Shown here one piece after another: positions 1 through 6,844 of a stretch of DNA of 16,534 bases. Under the pieces are notes generated by a model. It saw nothing but the letters and a program-made list of their open reading frames with translations, did no database searches and was not told where the DNA came from. Position numbers and translations under genes: made by a program. The DNA is taken from assembly GCA_003522145.1 (NCBI GenBank), contig DPGD01000015.1:686-17219 (forward strand). Reading direction: 5' to 3'. Source of the DNA: Clostridiales bacterium (lineage in GTDB: Bacteria > Bacillota > Clostridia > Oscillospirales > CAG-272). Within the stretch, counting starts at the first letter, position 1; the number at the start of each line of letters is the position of its first letter.

Positions 1-696
1 GTGACCACTCCGGCTACCGGAACCTCGGAAGGCGTTATGACCTATACCTGCAGTGCCTGCGGTTACGAAAAGACCGAACCGATCCCCATGACCGACGGTC
101 TGACCGAGGTTTCTACAAGCGAGCAGGGAGCAACTGTGACGCTGGGTAACGGCAGTACCAACACCGATTTGATCAACGGCGTGACCGATTCGAATTATAC
201 GCTGATCGCAGAGGGTGAGAACTGCTACGCCGTGATCGATCTTCAGCAGAACTACAATCTCAAGAGAATCAATGTGTATCTGTTCAACTACAATTACGGT
301 TTTGATGTCTACGGCTCGACAGACGGCGAGACCTGGACCAAGCTGGGAAGCAACACGGTGGATTCTGCGGTGTATAACAAGGATGACGGATATGCCGTTG
401 AAGTGAGCGGCTCTTACCGGTATGTGAAGGTGGTTGGTACCTCCTATCAGTACGGATACTTTACCGTTTACGAGATCAATGTGTTTGCCGACTTGAATGA
501 GACTTCTCTCAAGGGCGATGTGGACGGCGACGGCATTGTGAGCATTTCCGATGTGGCCGCATTGCTGGACTACCTGGCAGACAATGCGAATGTTCCGGCT
601 TGCGGAGAGGACGGCCTGGATGTTGACGGAGACGAAACCGTAAACATTTCCGATGTGACCGCATTGCTGGATATTCTGTCAAGCAGTGCCGAATAA
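1..696 (+). CDS. Secreted protein, C-terminal fragment: F5/8C-like domain plus type I dockerin
   Basis: The gene enters from the left edge, so the GTG at position 1 is probably an internal Val codon and signal peptide and catalytic part are missing. Visible residues 1-30 contain a CSACGY-K-TEPIP motif of the Cys-pair linker type common in clostridial surface proteins. Residues about 40-163 look like an F5/8 type C (discoidin) beta-sandwich (AVIDLQQNYNLKRINVYLF, then DVYGSTDGETW and RYVKV), usually a carbohydrate- or surface-binding module. Residues 170-228 form a type I dockerin: two calcium-loop repeats, GDVDGDGIVSISD and LDVDGDETVNISD, each followed by an ALLD helix. Dockerins bind cohesins on scaffoldin proteins, so the product is probably exported and docked on a cell-surface or cellulosome-like complex. 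The enzymatic activity, if any, cannot be told from this fragment. Both domain calls are pattern-based; the dockerin is very secure, the F5/8C good. Confidence 0.9.
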   Translation: MTTPATGTSEGVMTYTCSACGYEKTEPIPMTDGLTEVSTSEQGATVTLGNGSTNTDLINGVTDSNYTLIAEGENCYAVIDLQQNYNLKRINVYLFNYNYGFDVYGSTDGETWTKLGSNTVDSAVYNKDDGYAVEVSGSYRYVKVVGTSYQYGYFTVYEINVFADLNETSLKGDVDGDGIVSISDVAALLDYLADNANVPACGEDGLDVDGDETVNISDVTALLDILSSSAE

Positions 697-708
697 ATCC
701 TGAATCAA

Positions 709-749
709 GGGGGTGTTCCAAAACTCTGACCGAGTTTTGGAACACCCCC
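709..749. terminator. Perfect 18-bp inverted repeat after the dockerin gene
   Basis: The left arm 709-726 (GGGGGTGTTCCAAAACTC) and right arm 732-749 pair perfectly over 18 bp with a 5-nt loop. It begins 12 nt after the dockerin stop codon. It probably ends that transcript, but no T tract follows on either strand, so it is not a textbook intrinsic terminator. It could instead be a mobile-element scar or a binding palindrome. Confidence 0.6.
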
Positions 750-857
750 GATGACTGCCGTGACATCCACCGAAATTTCTGCAAAATGAAGGGCAAAACC
801 GACCAGGATCGCATCAAAAAAGCCGGAATCAAAACCGGCACTTTTGAGGGGCTGTAA
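750..857 (+). other. Possible remnant coding sequence (weak)
   Basis: From 786 an ATG opens a 23-codon frame (MKGKTDQDRIKKAGIKTGTFEGL) ending at a TAA at 855-857. The frame is open upstream into the hairpin at 709-749. No ribosome binding site precedes the ATG, and I do not recognise the peptide. It may be a gene remnant or chance. Confidence 0.15.
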
Positions 858-883
858 AACCGGCAAGTTCTTTTACAGCCCCT
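847..883 (-). terminator. Hairpin downstream of copA
   Basis: AGGGGCTGTAAAA at 847-859 pairs perfectly with 871-883 (13 bp, 11-nt loop). It lies about 50 nt beyond the copA stop, reading leftward. The minus-strand descending arm starts with TTTT but there is no long T tract after the stem. It is a likely transcript end for csoR-copA and may act in both directions. Confidence 0.5.
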
Positions 884-931
884 TGTATTGAGGTGAGTTT
901 CTTTGCGGCTTCTGTTTGCCTTCTGTTCGGA

Positions 932-1141
932 TCACCAAATTTCCGTGACCTGATAGCCTTGGCCGGCAACGGTCTGCCTCAGAACATCGTCGGAAATCTC
1001 TTTTTCCAGCGTGACAACGGCCGTTCCGGTTTTGTAGCTGACCTCTGCTTTGGCCACACCCTCCAGCGCTTCCAGAGCGTTTTTGGTGTGCATCTCACAG
1101 TGTCCGCACATCATTCCTTCAATTTTCAGAGTTTTTTTCAT
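932..1141 (-). CDS. Possible internally initiated CopZ-like copper chaperone within copA
   Basis: Inside copA, in the same frame, an ATG at 1141-1139 is preceded by AAGGAG with 9 nt between GGAG and the ATG. This is an ideal Shine-Dalgarno spacing. Initiation here would give a 69-aa protein starting MKKTLKIEGMMCGHC, i.e. a single heavy-metal-associated domain with the CxxC copper site and the length of ordinary CopZ chaperones. The sequence directly shows the site and the domain boundary coinciding. That a free chaperone is made is inference. The alternative is that copA and an ancestral copZ fused and the old copZ ribosome binding site survives as linker codons (MEKETKT). Confidence 0.45.
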   Translation of the reverse strand: MKKTLKIEGMMCGHCEMHTKNALEALEGVAKAEVSYKTGTAVVTLEKEISDDVLRQTVAGQGYQVTEIW

Positions 1142-3460
1142 TGTTTTTGTCTCCTTTTCCATTACGGTTTTTAATTTATTCTTTCTTTGGCGATCCCGTT
1201 TGGAATCGTACATCCGGAAGAAATTCAGGCGCAGGGCATTGGTTACGACGCAAAAGCTGGACAAGCTCATGGCTGCGGCGGCAAACATGGGGTTCAGCTG
1301 CCAGCCAAGCAGATGGATGAATACGCCGGCGGCTAAGGGAATGCCGATAATGTTGTAGATAAAGGCCCAGAACAGATTTTCGTGAATGTTGCGCAGGGTG
1401 GTGCGGCTTAAGCGGATGGCCGCAGGAACATCCAAAAGACGGCTTTTCATCAGGACCACATCCGCCGCATCAATGGCCACATCTGCGCCTGCACCGATGG
1501 CCATGCCGATATCTGCGCGGGTAAGGGCCGGAGCGTCATTGATGCCGTCACCGACCATCATTACCTGTCCCTTTTGCTGTAGATCACGGATCACCTGCTC
1601 CTTGCCGTCGGGGAGCACACCGGCAATCACTTCGTCTACGCCTGCCTTTTTCCCGATGGCTTTCGCCGTGCGCTCGTTGTCGCCGGTCAGCATCACCACA
1701 TGAATACCCATGTTCCGCAGTTCTTTTATGGCTCCGGGACTGTCCTCCTTGAGCGTATCGGCAACGGCAATAATGCCGCAAAGGGTCCCCGAACGGGCAA
1801 AGAAGAGGGGTGTTTTTCCTTCTTCCGAAAGGCGTTCGGATTTTTCTTTCATTTCAGCAGACATGGGAATTTGTTCGCTGATAAATTTATAGCTTCCCCC
1901 AAGCAGGAGGGTGTTTCCAAGCAATGCGGTCAGTCCGTTGCCCGGCAGAGCCCGGAATTGCTCCACCTCCTCGACCTTCAATCCTTCCTCTTCGGCCTTT
2001 TGATGAATTGCCCGTGCCAATGGATGCTCGCTTTTTTTCTCCAGAGCGTAGGCAACCGATAAAAGCTCCCGTTCGCTGACACCGTTTACCGGATGAAGAT
2101 CGGTGACCCTCGGTTCTCCTCTGGTGATTGTTCCGGTCTTATCCAACGCCACGATCTGCGTCTTTCCTGCTTTTTCCAAAGATACGGCCGTTTTGAAGAG
2201 AATTCCGTTCTTAGCGCCCATTCCGTTTCCCACCATGATGGCGACGGGCGTAGCCAGACCAAGGGCACAGGGACAACTGATGACCAACACAGAGATTCCC
2301 CGCGCCAAGGAAAATCCCACCGACTGACCGGCAATCAGCCAGGCGATAACGGTGATCACCGCAAGGGCAATTACCGCCGGGACAAACACACCCGAAACCT
2401 TGTCCGCCACCTTAGCAATCGGCGCTTTTGTTGCGGCCGCATCGCTGACCATCTGAATAATCTGGGAAAGCGTGGTGTCCTCCCCGACTCTGGTGGCTTC
2501 ACAGCGCAGAAATCCCGACTGGTTCAGTGTTCCTGCGGAAACAGCACTGCCTGCCCCTTTATCTGCCGGAATACTTTCGCCCGTCAAAGTGGATTCATCT
2601 ACGGCGCTGTTTCCCTCTAATACAGTGCCGTCCACGGGAATGCTTTCGCCGGGCCGCACCACGAAGGTATCTCCTTTAGCCACCTGTTCAATCGGAACGG
2701 TAATCTCTTTGCCGTCACGCAGGAGCGTGGCGGTTTTGGGCGCCAATTTCATCAGCCCTTTGAGTGCGTTGGTGGTCTTTCCCTTTGAGCGTGCCTCCAG
2801 CATTTTGCCCAATGTGATCAGCGTAAGGATCATGGCGGCAGATTCAAAGTAAAACTCATGCATATAGGACATGACGGCTTCGGAATTGCCCTTGACCTGC
2901 GCATCCGTCATGGCAAAGAGAGCGAAGGTGCTGTACCCGAAGGCGGCTGTAGAGCCCAAGGCCACCAAAGTGTCCATGTTCGGAGACCGGTGCCACAGGC
3001 CTTTATAGCCGCTGATAAAGAATCTCTGGTTGATGACCATGATCGCAACCGTCAACAGGAGCTGCAAAAGTCCCATTGCCACATGGTTATTATCGAAGAA
3101 GGGCGGCAGAGGCCAGCCCCACATCATGTGCCCCATAGAAACATACATCAGAACGATCAGAAAGCCAAGGGAAGCAATCAGTCGTTTTTTGAGAAGCGGG
3201 GTTTCTTTGTCCTTCAGAAGCTCACCTGCGGAGGACGAGGGAACGCTCGGAGCGTCGTTTCTTTTTTTGGGCTCCGCTCTGTATCCGGCGTTCCGGACGG
3301 CCTCCAGAATCTTCTCTTGCTCCGCCGTTCCCTCCACGCCCATAGAATTGGTCAGCAGGCTCACGGAACAGGAGGTTACACCTTCTACACCCGACACCGC
3401 CTTCTCTACCCGGGCGGCGCAGGCGGCACAACTCATACCGGTCACTGTATATTGTTCCAT
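932..3460 (-). CDS. copA: Copper-exporting P1B-type ATPase with C-terminal CopZ-like domain
   Basis: An 842-aa membrane pump that exports Cu(I) using ATP. In order: an N-terminal heavy-metal-associated domain with GMSCAAC (Cys11, Cys14); membrane helices from about residue 92; the TGES actuator motif near 294; the transmembrane CPC metal site at 396-398; the phosphorylated Asp440 in DKTGTIT; the SEHP motif (His479-Pro480); GDGINDAP at 637-644; and the late-membrane YN (702-703) and MxxxS (731-735) motifs typical of Cu(I) pumps. After a charged linker (about 751-773) comes a second metal-binding domain with GMMCGHC (Cys785, Cys788). Residues 774-842 match the size and shape of a free CopZ chaperone. 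The gene lies 21 bp after csoR in the same operon. An AAGGAGAG site stands 12-13 nt before the ATG. Function is very secure; metal is inferred to be copper from the motifs and csoR. Confidence 0.97.
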   Translation of the reverse strand: MEQYTVTGMSCAACAARVEKAVSGVEGVTSCSVSLLTNSMGVEGTAEQEKILEAVRNAGYRAEPKKRNDAPSVPSSSAGELLKDKETPLLKKRLIASLGFLIVLMYVSMGHMMWGWPLPPFFDNNHVAMGLLQLLLTVAIMVINQRFFISGYKGLWHRSPNMDTLVALGSTAAFGYSTFALFAMTDAQVKGNSEAVMSYMHEFYFESAAMILTLITLGKMLEARSKGKTTNALKGLMKLAPKTATLLRDGKEITVPIEQVAKGDTFVVRPGESIPVDGTVLEGNSAVDESTLTGESIPADKGAGSAVSAGTLNQSGFLRCEATRVGEDTTLSQIIQMVSDAAATKAPIAKVADKVSGVFVPAVIALAVITVIAWLIAGQSVGFSLARGISVLVISCPCALGLATPVAIMVGNGMGAKNGILFKTAVSLEKAGKTQIVALDKTGTITRGEPRVTDLHPVNGVSERELLSVAYALEKKSEHPLARAIHQKAEEEGLKVEEVEQFRALPGNGLTALLGNTLLLGGSYKFISEQIPMSAEMKEKSERLSEEGKTPLFFARSGTLCGIIAVADTLKEDSPGAIKELRNMGIHVVMLTGDNERTAKAIGKKAGVDEVIAGVLPDGKEQVIRDLQQKGQVMMVGDGINDAPALTRADIGMAIGAGADVAIDAADVVLMKSRLLDVPAAIRLSRTTLRNIHENLFWAFIYNIIGIPLAAGVFIHLLGWQLNPMFAAAAMSLSSFCVVTNALRLNFFRMYDSKRDRQRKNKLKTVMEKETKTMKKTLKIEGMMCGHCEMHTKNALEALEGVAKAEVSYKTGTAVVTLEKEISDDVLRQTVAGQGYQVTEIW

Positions 3461-3481
3461 ACTGTTTCTGAACTCTCCTTG

Positions 3482-3790
3482 TTATTTCATCAGCTTTTGC
3501 AGGGTCGCCACCAACTCGTCAATGACTTCATCTTTACCTTCCCGGATGTCTCTTGATACACAGCCCCGGATATGACTGGCCAACAGCTCCTTATTAAAAG
3601 CATTGACGGCGGCGTTCACAGCGGCAGACTGCATTAAAATATCGGTGCAATAGGCATTGTTTTCCACCATTTTCCGGATTCCGCAAATCTGTCCTTCAAT
3701 TCGGTTCAGACGGTGAATCAGTTTTTTTTGCTCTTCTGTGGAGCGGGCGGTTGTTTTTTTACAGCATCCGCATACTTCCTTCATAGACAT
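3482..3790 (-). CDS. csoR: CsoR-family copper-sensing transcriptional repressor
   Basis: A 102-aa all-helical DNA-binding protein of the CsoR/RcnR family. The family signature RLNRIEGQICGIRKMVE spans about residues 27-43. The Cu(I) ligand set of CsoR (Cys-His-Cys) is present as Cys48 in AYC, and His73 and Cys77 in SHIRGC. This fits copper sensing rather than the RcnR nickel/cobalt pattern. An extra N-terminal cluster CGCC (Cys7, 9, 10) is unusual and may be an accessory metal site. The start at 3790 has AAGGAGG with 8 nt spacing; a second ATG two codons later is too far. Known CsoR proteins release DNA when Cu(I) binds, so it should repress itself and copA through the palindromes just upstream. 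Confidence 0.95.
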   Translation of the reverse strand: MSMKEVCGCCKKTTARSTEEQKKLIHRLNRIEGQICGIRKMVENNAYCTDILMQSAAVNAAVNAFNKELLASHIRGCVSRDIREGKDEVIDELVATLQKLMK

Positions 3791-3807
3791 TTGCAGTTCC
3801 TCCTTGT

Positions 3808-3824
3808 ATACCCTGGTAGGGTAT
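3808..3824. promoter_or_regulatory. CsoR operator 1 (downstream of promoter)
   Basis: The palindrome ATACCCTggtAGGGTAT has 7-bp arms, centred at 3816. It covers the predicted transcription start and early leader of csoR. GC-rich cores flanked by TA ends (TACCC/GGGTA) match the usual CsoR operator style. Confidence 0.75.
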
Positions 3825-3828
3825 TTTC

Positions 3829-3857
3829 ATTATATACCCCTTGGGGGTATATGTCAA
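3829..3857 (-). promoter_or_regulatory. csoR-copA promoter with embedded CsoR operator 2
   Basis: Read on the minus strand, the -35 is TTGACA (3857-3852) and the -10 is TATAAT (3834-3829) with exactly 17 nt between them, a full sigma-A consensus. A palindrome ATATACCCC-ttg-GGGGTATAT fills the spacer at 3832-3852, centred at 3842 and 26 bp from operator 1. A repressor bound here would block polymerase directly. Confidence 0.88.
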
Positions 3858-4130
3858 TAGGAAAACCAAAAATATTCCAATTGTTTTTTCAAAAAAAGGC
3901 TCCAAAACGCCGACTCCGACCCCAACGGGTCAAGGCTTCATGGCAGATGAAGCACAGAAAGGGGGGACTTTGAAAAATCTCCTGTGCAGAAAGCCTACAG
4001 CCGGTCGGCTTGTCCGGGAGGAAACGGCCGTTCATAAACGAATATACAGGTGGAACCTTAAAAATATTTTCGGCTGACACCGCAAAAAGTATGCAAGCCA
4101 GAGCAACACCAAAGAAAAATTGTAAATTAC
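3858..4130. other. Intergenic block with several predicted hairpins, function unknown
   Basis: No convincing gene lies here. The segment 3898-4030 is structure-rich: GACCC/GGGTC at 3918-3931; GCTTCAT/ATGAAGC at 3935-3953 (7 bp, 5-nt loop); GCACAG/CTGTGC at 3952-3957 and 3982-3987; AAGCC/GGCTT at 3991-4011. On the minus strand a T7 run lies at 3897-3891, just beyond the hairpins, as a terminator would have. The block is outside both neighbouring promoters' transcripts, so it may be a small RNA gene or a dispersed intergenic repeat. A 63-codon minus-strand frame (4080-3889) crosses it but has no supporting signals. Confidence 0.35.
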
Positions 4131-4131
4131 C

Positions 4132-4171
4132 TTTTTACATTTTGTAAAAATACCTCTTTACATTTTGTGAA
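4132..4171. promoter_or_regulatory. Two palindromic boxes, probable operator
   Basis: TTTTTACAtttTGTAAAAA (4132-4150) is a perfect palindrome. A second, slightly imperfect copy TTTACAtttTGTGAA lies at 4157-4171, with centres 23 bp apart (about two helical turns). The second copy overlaps the -35 hexamer of the next promoter, so a dimeric repressor binding on one DNA face is plausible. The regulator is not identifiable. Confidence 0.5.
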
Positions 4172-4185
4172 AAATTCGGTATAAT
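4157..4185 (+). promoter_or_regulatory. Promoter of the membrane protein-LemA operon
   Basis: TTTACA (4157-4162), a 17-nt spacer and TATAAT (4180-4185) give a near-consensus sigma-A promoter 18 bp upstream of the start codon. GGGGAGG then follows 5 nt before the ATG, so the leader is very short. Confidence 0.82.
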
Positions 4186-4203
4186 AGGATCGGGGAGGAA
4201 GAG

Positions 4204-5874
4204 ATGAATTCGATGATATACGATCCGTTGGAAGAGTACCTTCAGAAATTCAAAAAACTGCACTTGGACAACACGAACCGTTTTTTTGAAGAGCTTGTCC
4301 GGCAATCCGGAGTGGATATTGAAGAAAACCGAAAAACCGTCCGGCAATATGACGAGCATTCGAAAAAGCTGGGAACGCTTCGCAATAAACTGTACTGGAT
4401 GCGCATTTTAAGGATGATCATGGTTATACTTGTGATTTTCATACCGATTATGCTATGGACACCCGAGCTTGCGATTCAGGCATTTCTGGTTCTGTCGGTG
4501 GTTTTTATACCGCTTATTCTACTCATTACGCCGAAAATTCGAGGATACAGGAGCGAAATCGAGCTTGCCGACGAAAACGCCTCAGAGCTTCTGGCCCTTG
4601 CCCGTAAGCAGATGGAGCCCCTCAATGCCCTTTTTACAGAGCAGGACGCTTTGCGCCTTCTGGAGGATTCGATTCCCCTGCTGTCGCTGGAACCCTCTTT
4701 TTCGGCAGAGCAGGAGGCCAACATGGTCCTCAACTTTGATTTCTGCGGGCAGAGCGACGACGAACAGTCCGCCATCGAGCTGTTGGCAGGGAACTACAAC
4801 GAAAACCCATTCCTGTTTGAGAACAGGCAGATTCATGAAATGGGAACCGAAGTTTATCATGGTTACAAAACCATATCATGGACCGAAGAGTATACGGATA
4901 GTGAGGGAGAAACACAAACCAGAACCGAAACCGAAACACTTCATGCGACGCTCAAAAAGCCAAAGCCCAAATATCACACCCAGACGCTTTTGCACTACTG
5001 TTCTCAGGGCGGACCGGATTTAACCTTCAGCCGAGGAGCAACCCATCTTGACAGAATGAGTGAGTTTGGAATTGAAAGGTATGTCAAAAGGGGTGAGAAA
5101 CAGCTGAAGCGGATGACCGACCGGGCGATTCGGGAAAACAGAGATTTTGTGAGTATGTCGAATACGGAGTTCGAAGTGCTCTTTCATGCCACAAACCGAA
5201 CAGATGAGGTTCAGTTCAGAACCCTCTTTACCCCTCTGGCTCAGACCAACATGGTGAAGCTGGTCTTGTCCCAGGTCGGATACGGAGATGATTTCAACTT
5301 TTGCAAGCTGAACAGAACGAACCGTATCATTTCCGAGCACAGTCTGGGCAGGGCTATCACCCTGTTTCCCAAGGACTATGCTTCCTATTCCTACGATCAG
5401 ATCAGAGAGAATTTTATCGGAAAGAATGCGGAGTTTTTCAAGGCGGTTTATTTCGATTTTGCCCCGGTTTGGGCAATCCCCCTTTATCAGGAGCGGCCGG
5501 CCCATTCCCTGAATCCCGTTCCGAAACGACGGCAGAAATATGCCAGCAAGGAGTGGGAGGCATTGGCCAATGCAGTCGATGACCAATATGTCGTACATCC
5601 CCAAACTGCGACCAAAGCGATTCTGAAATGTTCTTTTGTGAGCTCGGGAAAATCCGGTGACCGGATAAAGGTCACGGCATATTCCTACAGTGTGCGGAAT
5701 CGCGTTACCGATGTGTCCGTGTACGGCGGCGACGGTGACTGGCACGATGTTCCGGTGGAGTGGAAGGAATACATACCGCTGAAATTTGAAAGCAGATACT
5801 ATGTGGGAACGGAGGAGCAGGCCAAAAACCGGACTATTTTAGCCAAAAAAGATAATTTGTGTATATTCAATTGA
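4204..5874 (+). CDS. Two-pass membrane protein of unknown function, operon partner of LemA
   Basis: A 556-aa protein I do not recognise as a named family. Residues 1-62 are polar and probably helical. Two close membrane segments follow at about 66-84 and 88-108. Residues 111-150 are a charged, coiled-coil-like stretch. The remaining 400 or so residues are soluble, including a Thr/Glu-rich insert near 228-245 (SEGETQTRTETETLH) and a Lys/Pro patch (KKPKPK). No catalytic motif was seen. The start at 4204 has an ideal GGAGG with 5 nt spacing. The stop lies 27 nt before the LemA start, so the two are co-transcribed and probably function together. The layout (two N-terminal helices, big soluble domain, LemA neighbour) resembles DUF3137-type proteins, but I cannot confirm homology. 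Role unknown; membrane location inferred. Confidence 0.85.
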   Translation: MNSMIYDPLEEYLQKFKKLHLDNTNRFFEELVRQSGVDIEENRKTVRQYDEHSKKLGTLRNKLYWMRILRMIMVILVIFIPIMLWTPELAIQAFLVLSVVFIPLILLITPKIRGYRSEIELADENASELLALARKQMEPLNALFTEQDALRLLEDSIPLLSLEPSFSAEQEANMVLNFDFCGQSDDEQSAIELLAGNYNENPFLFENRQIHEMGTEVYHGYKTISWTEEYTDSEGETQTRTETETLHATLKKPKPKYHTQTLLHYCSQGGPDLTFSRGATHLDRMSEFGIERYVKRGEKQLKRMTDRAIRENRDFVSMSNTEFEVLFHATNRTDEVQFRTLFTPLAQTNMVKLVLSQVGYGDDFNFCKLNRTNRIISEHSLGRAITLFPKDYASYSYDQIRENFIGKNAEFFKAVYFDFAPVWAIPLYQERPAHSLNPVPKRRQKYASKEWEALANAVDDQYVVHPQTATKAILKCSFVSSGKSGDRIKVTAYSYSVRNRVTDVSVYGGDGDWHDVPVEWKEYIPLKFESRYYVGTEEQAKNRTILAKKDNLCIFN

Positions 5875-5901
5875 AAAATGGAACTAAAGGAGAGAACAGG
5901 A

Positions 5902-6570
5902 ATGGCAAACGAATTGGATGAACTGAACCCCGAAATTCTGAAAGAAGGTCTGGAGACCAATGTGATAGCAAAAAGGATTCCCGCGGAGGTGGGTGTTGGC
6001 TCAAAAATTTTTGAGATCCTGCTGTGGGTGTGCGGAATTCTTCCCGGACTTATATTTTTGCTCATGAAGGTCAACGCCAAGGAGCACTTTGACCAGCTTC
6101 AGCAGAAGATTCAGAGAAATGCATCGCAGATCGACAATTATCTGGAGCAGAGAGTGATGGTTCTGCAGAACTGTGCACGCCTGCTGGATAAGGCCATTGA
6201 TCTGGATAAGAGCACATTTGAAAAAATTGCGCAGTACAGATCCGGAAACATAGCGGATGCCGATGCGGCACGGAACGATTTGAGCAATCAGGTCGACCAG
6301 CTGTCCCAGAACCTCGTTATGACGGTTGAAAACTACCCCAATCTGGAAGCACACAAGGAAATTGCCGATGCCATGCAGCAAAATATGTATTTGCAGAGAG
6401 AAATTACGGCGGCAAGAGAGCTGTATAACGACACGGTCAATGAGTGGAATAAGGATATTTTTGATTGGCCTACAAGGAAGATCGTTGCGGCAAAGAATGG
6501 CTATACCACCAGAATTCCCTTTGTGGCCTCCGCAGAGATCAAGGAAAGAGCGAGGGGCGTGTTCTTTTGA
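5902..6570 (+). CDS. LemA-family membrane protein
   Basis: A 222-aa protein with one membrane segment at about residues 36-55 (EILLWVCGILPGLIFLLM), followed by long amphipathic helices that form the LemA helical bundle. Family hallmarks are the helix IDNYLEQRVMVLQNCARLLDKAI, the central VENYPNL, and the tail LYNDTVNEWNKDIFDWPTRKIVA. LemA proteins are widespread and their biochemical role is not settled; some are linked to surface or envelope functions. The frame opens 8 codons earlier at 5878, but only the ATG at 5902 has a good site (AAAGGAG with 9 nt spacing), so I start there. It follows the 556-aa membrane protein gene in the same operon. A conserved N-terminal extension before the membrane helix is compatible with a cytoplasmic tail. 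Confidence 0.92.
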   Translation: MANELDELNPEILKEGLETNVIAKRIPAEVGVGSKIFEILLWVCGILPGLIFLLMKVNAKEHFDQLQQKIQRNASQIDNYLEQRVMVLQNCARLLDKAIDLDKSTFEKIAQYRSGNIADADAARNDLSNQVDQLSQNLVMTVENYPNLEAHKEIADAMQQNMYLQREITAARELYNDTVNEWNKDIFDWPTRKIVAAKNGYTTRIPFVASAEIKERARGVFF

Positions 6571-6844
6571 TTGAAAGCAACAGTTCAGACGGAGGCACTC
6601 CGGGTGCAGGCAGGAAGGATTCCGGAAGGGTATTGGAGACCGGGCGCTTTGGGAAGCGATCCGATAGGCGCTTTGCAATGCAAATATTCATAAAAACAGC
6701 CGAAAGCAGACCTTTTTTGCCTGTTTTCGGCTGTTTTGGTAGACCCAAAAGGACTTCCCCGCAGAAAAGCCGCAAGGGAGAGAACGGAGACCGGTTGTGA
6801 AAGCCTTTTGGTCAGATCCGGCGCTACGGAGAAGGATTTCTCCA
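6571..6844. other. Convergent intergenic region
   Basis: About 270 bp between convergent genes. It contains the LemA operon terminator and a short inverted repeat GGAGAA/TTCTCC (6828-6843) just beyond the stop of the leftward gene. I see no other gene or regulatory signal. Confidence 0.6.
6693..6737. terminator. Bidirectional intrinsic terminator after the LemA operon
   Basis: AAAACAGCCGAAAGCAG (6693-6709) pairs with 6721-6737 over 17 positions with one G-T wobble and an 11-nt loop. A-rich and T-rich ends sit on both sides, so it can end transcripts from either strand. Confidence 0.88.

Noticed and set aside
3949..4030. Cyclic di-GMP-I riboswitch-like pieces (GCACAG, GCAGAAAGCC)
   Set aside because: The conserved core and the order of stems do not fit, and GCACAG pairs with CTGTGC instead; the block also ends over 120 bp before the next promoter, so it would not be in the downstream mRNA.
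3889..4080. 63-codon minus-strand frame
   Set aside because: No ribosome binding site or promoter; it crosses predicted hairpins and is more likely noncoding.
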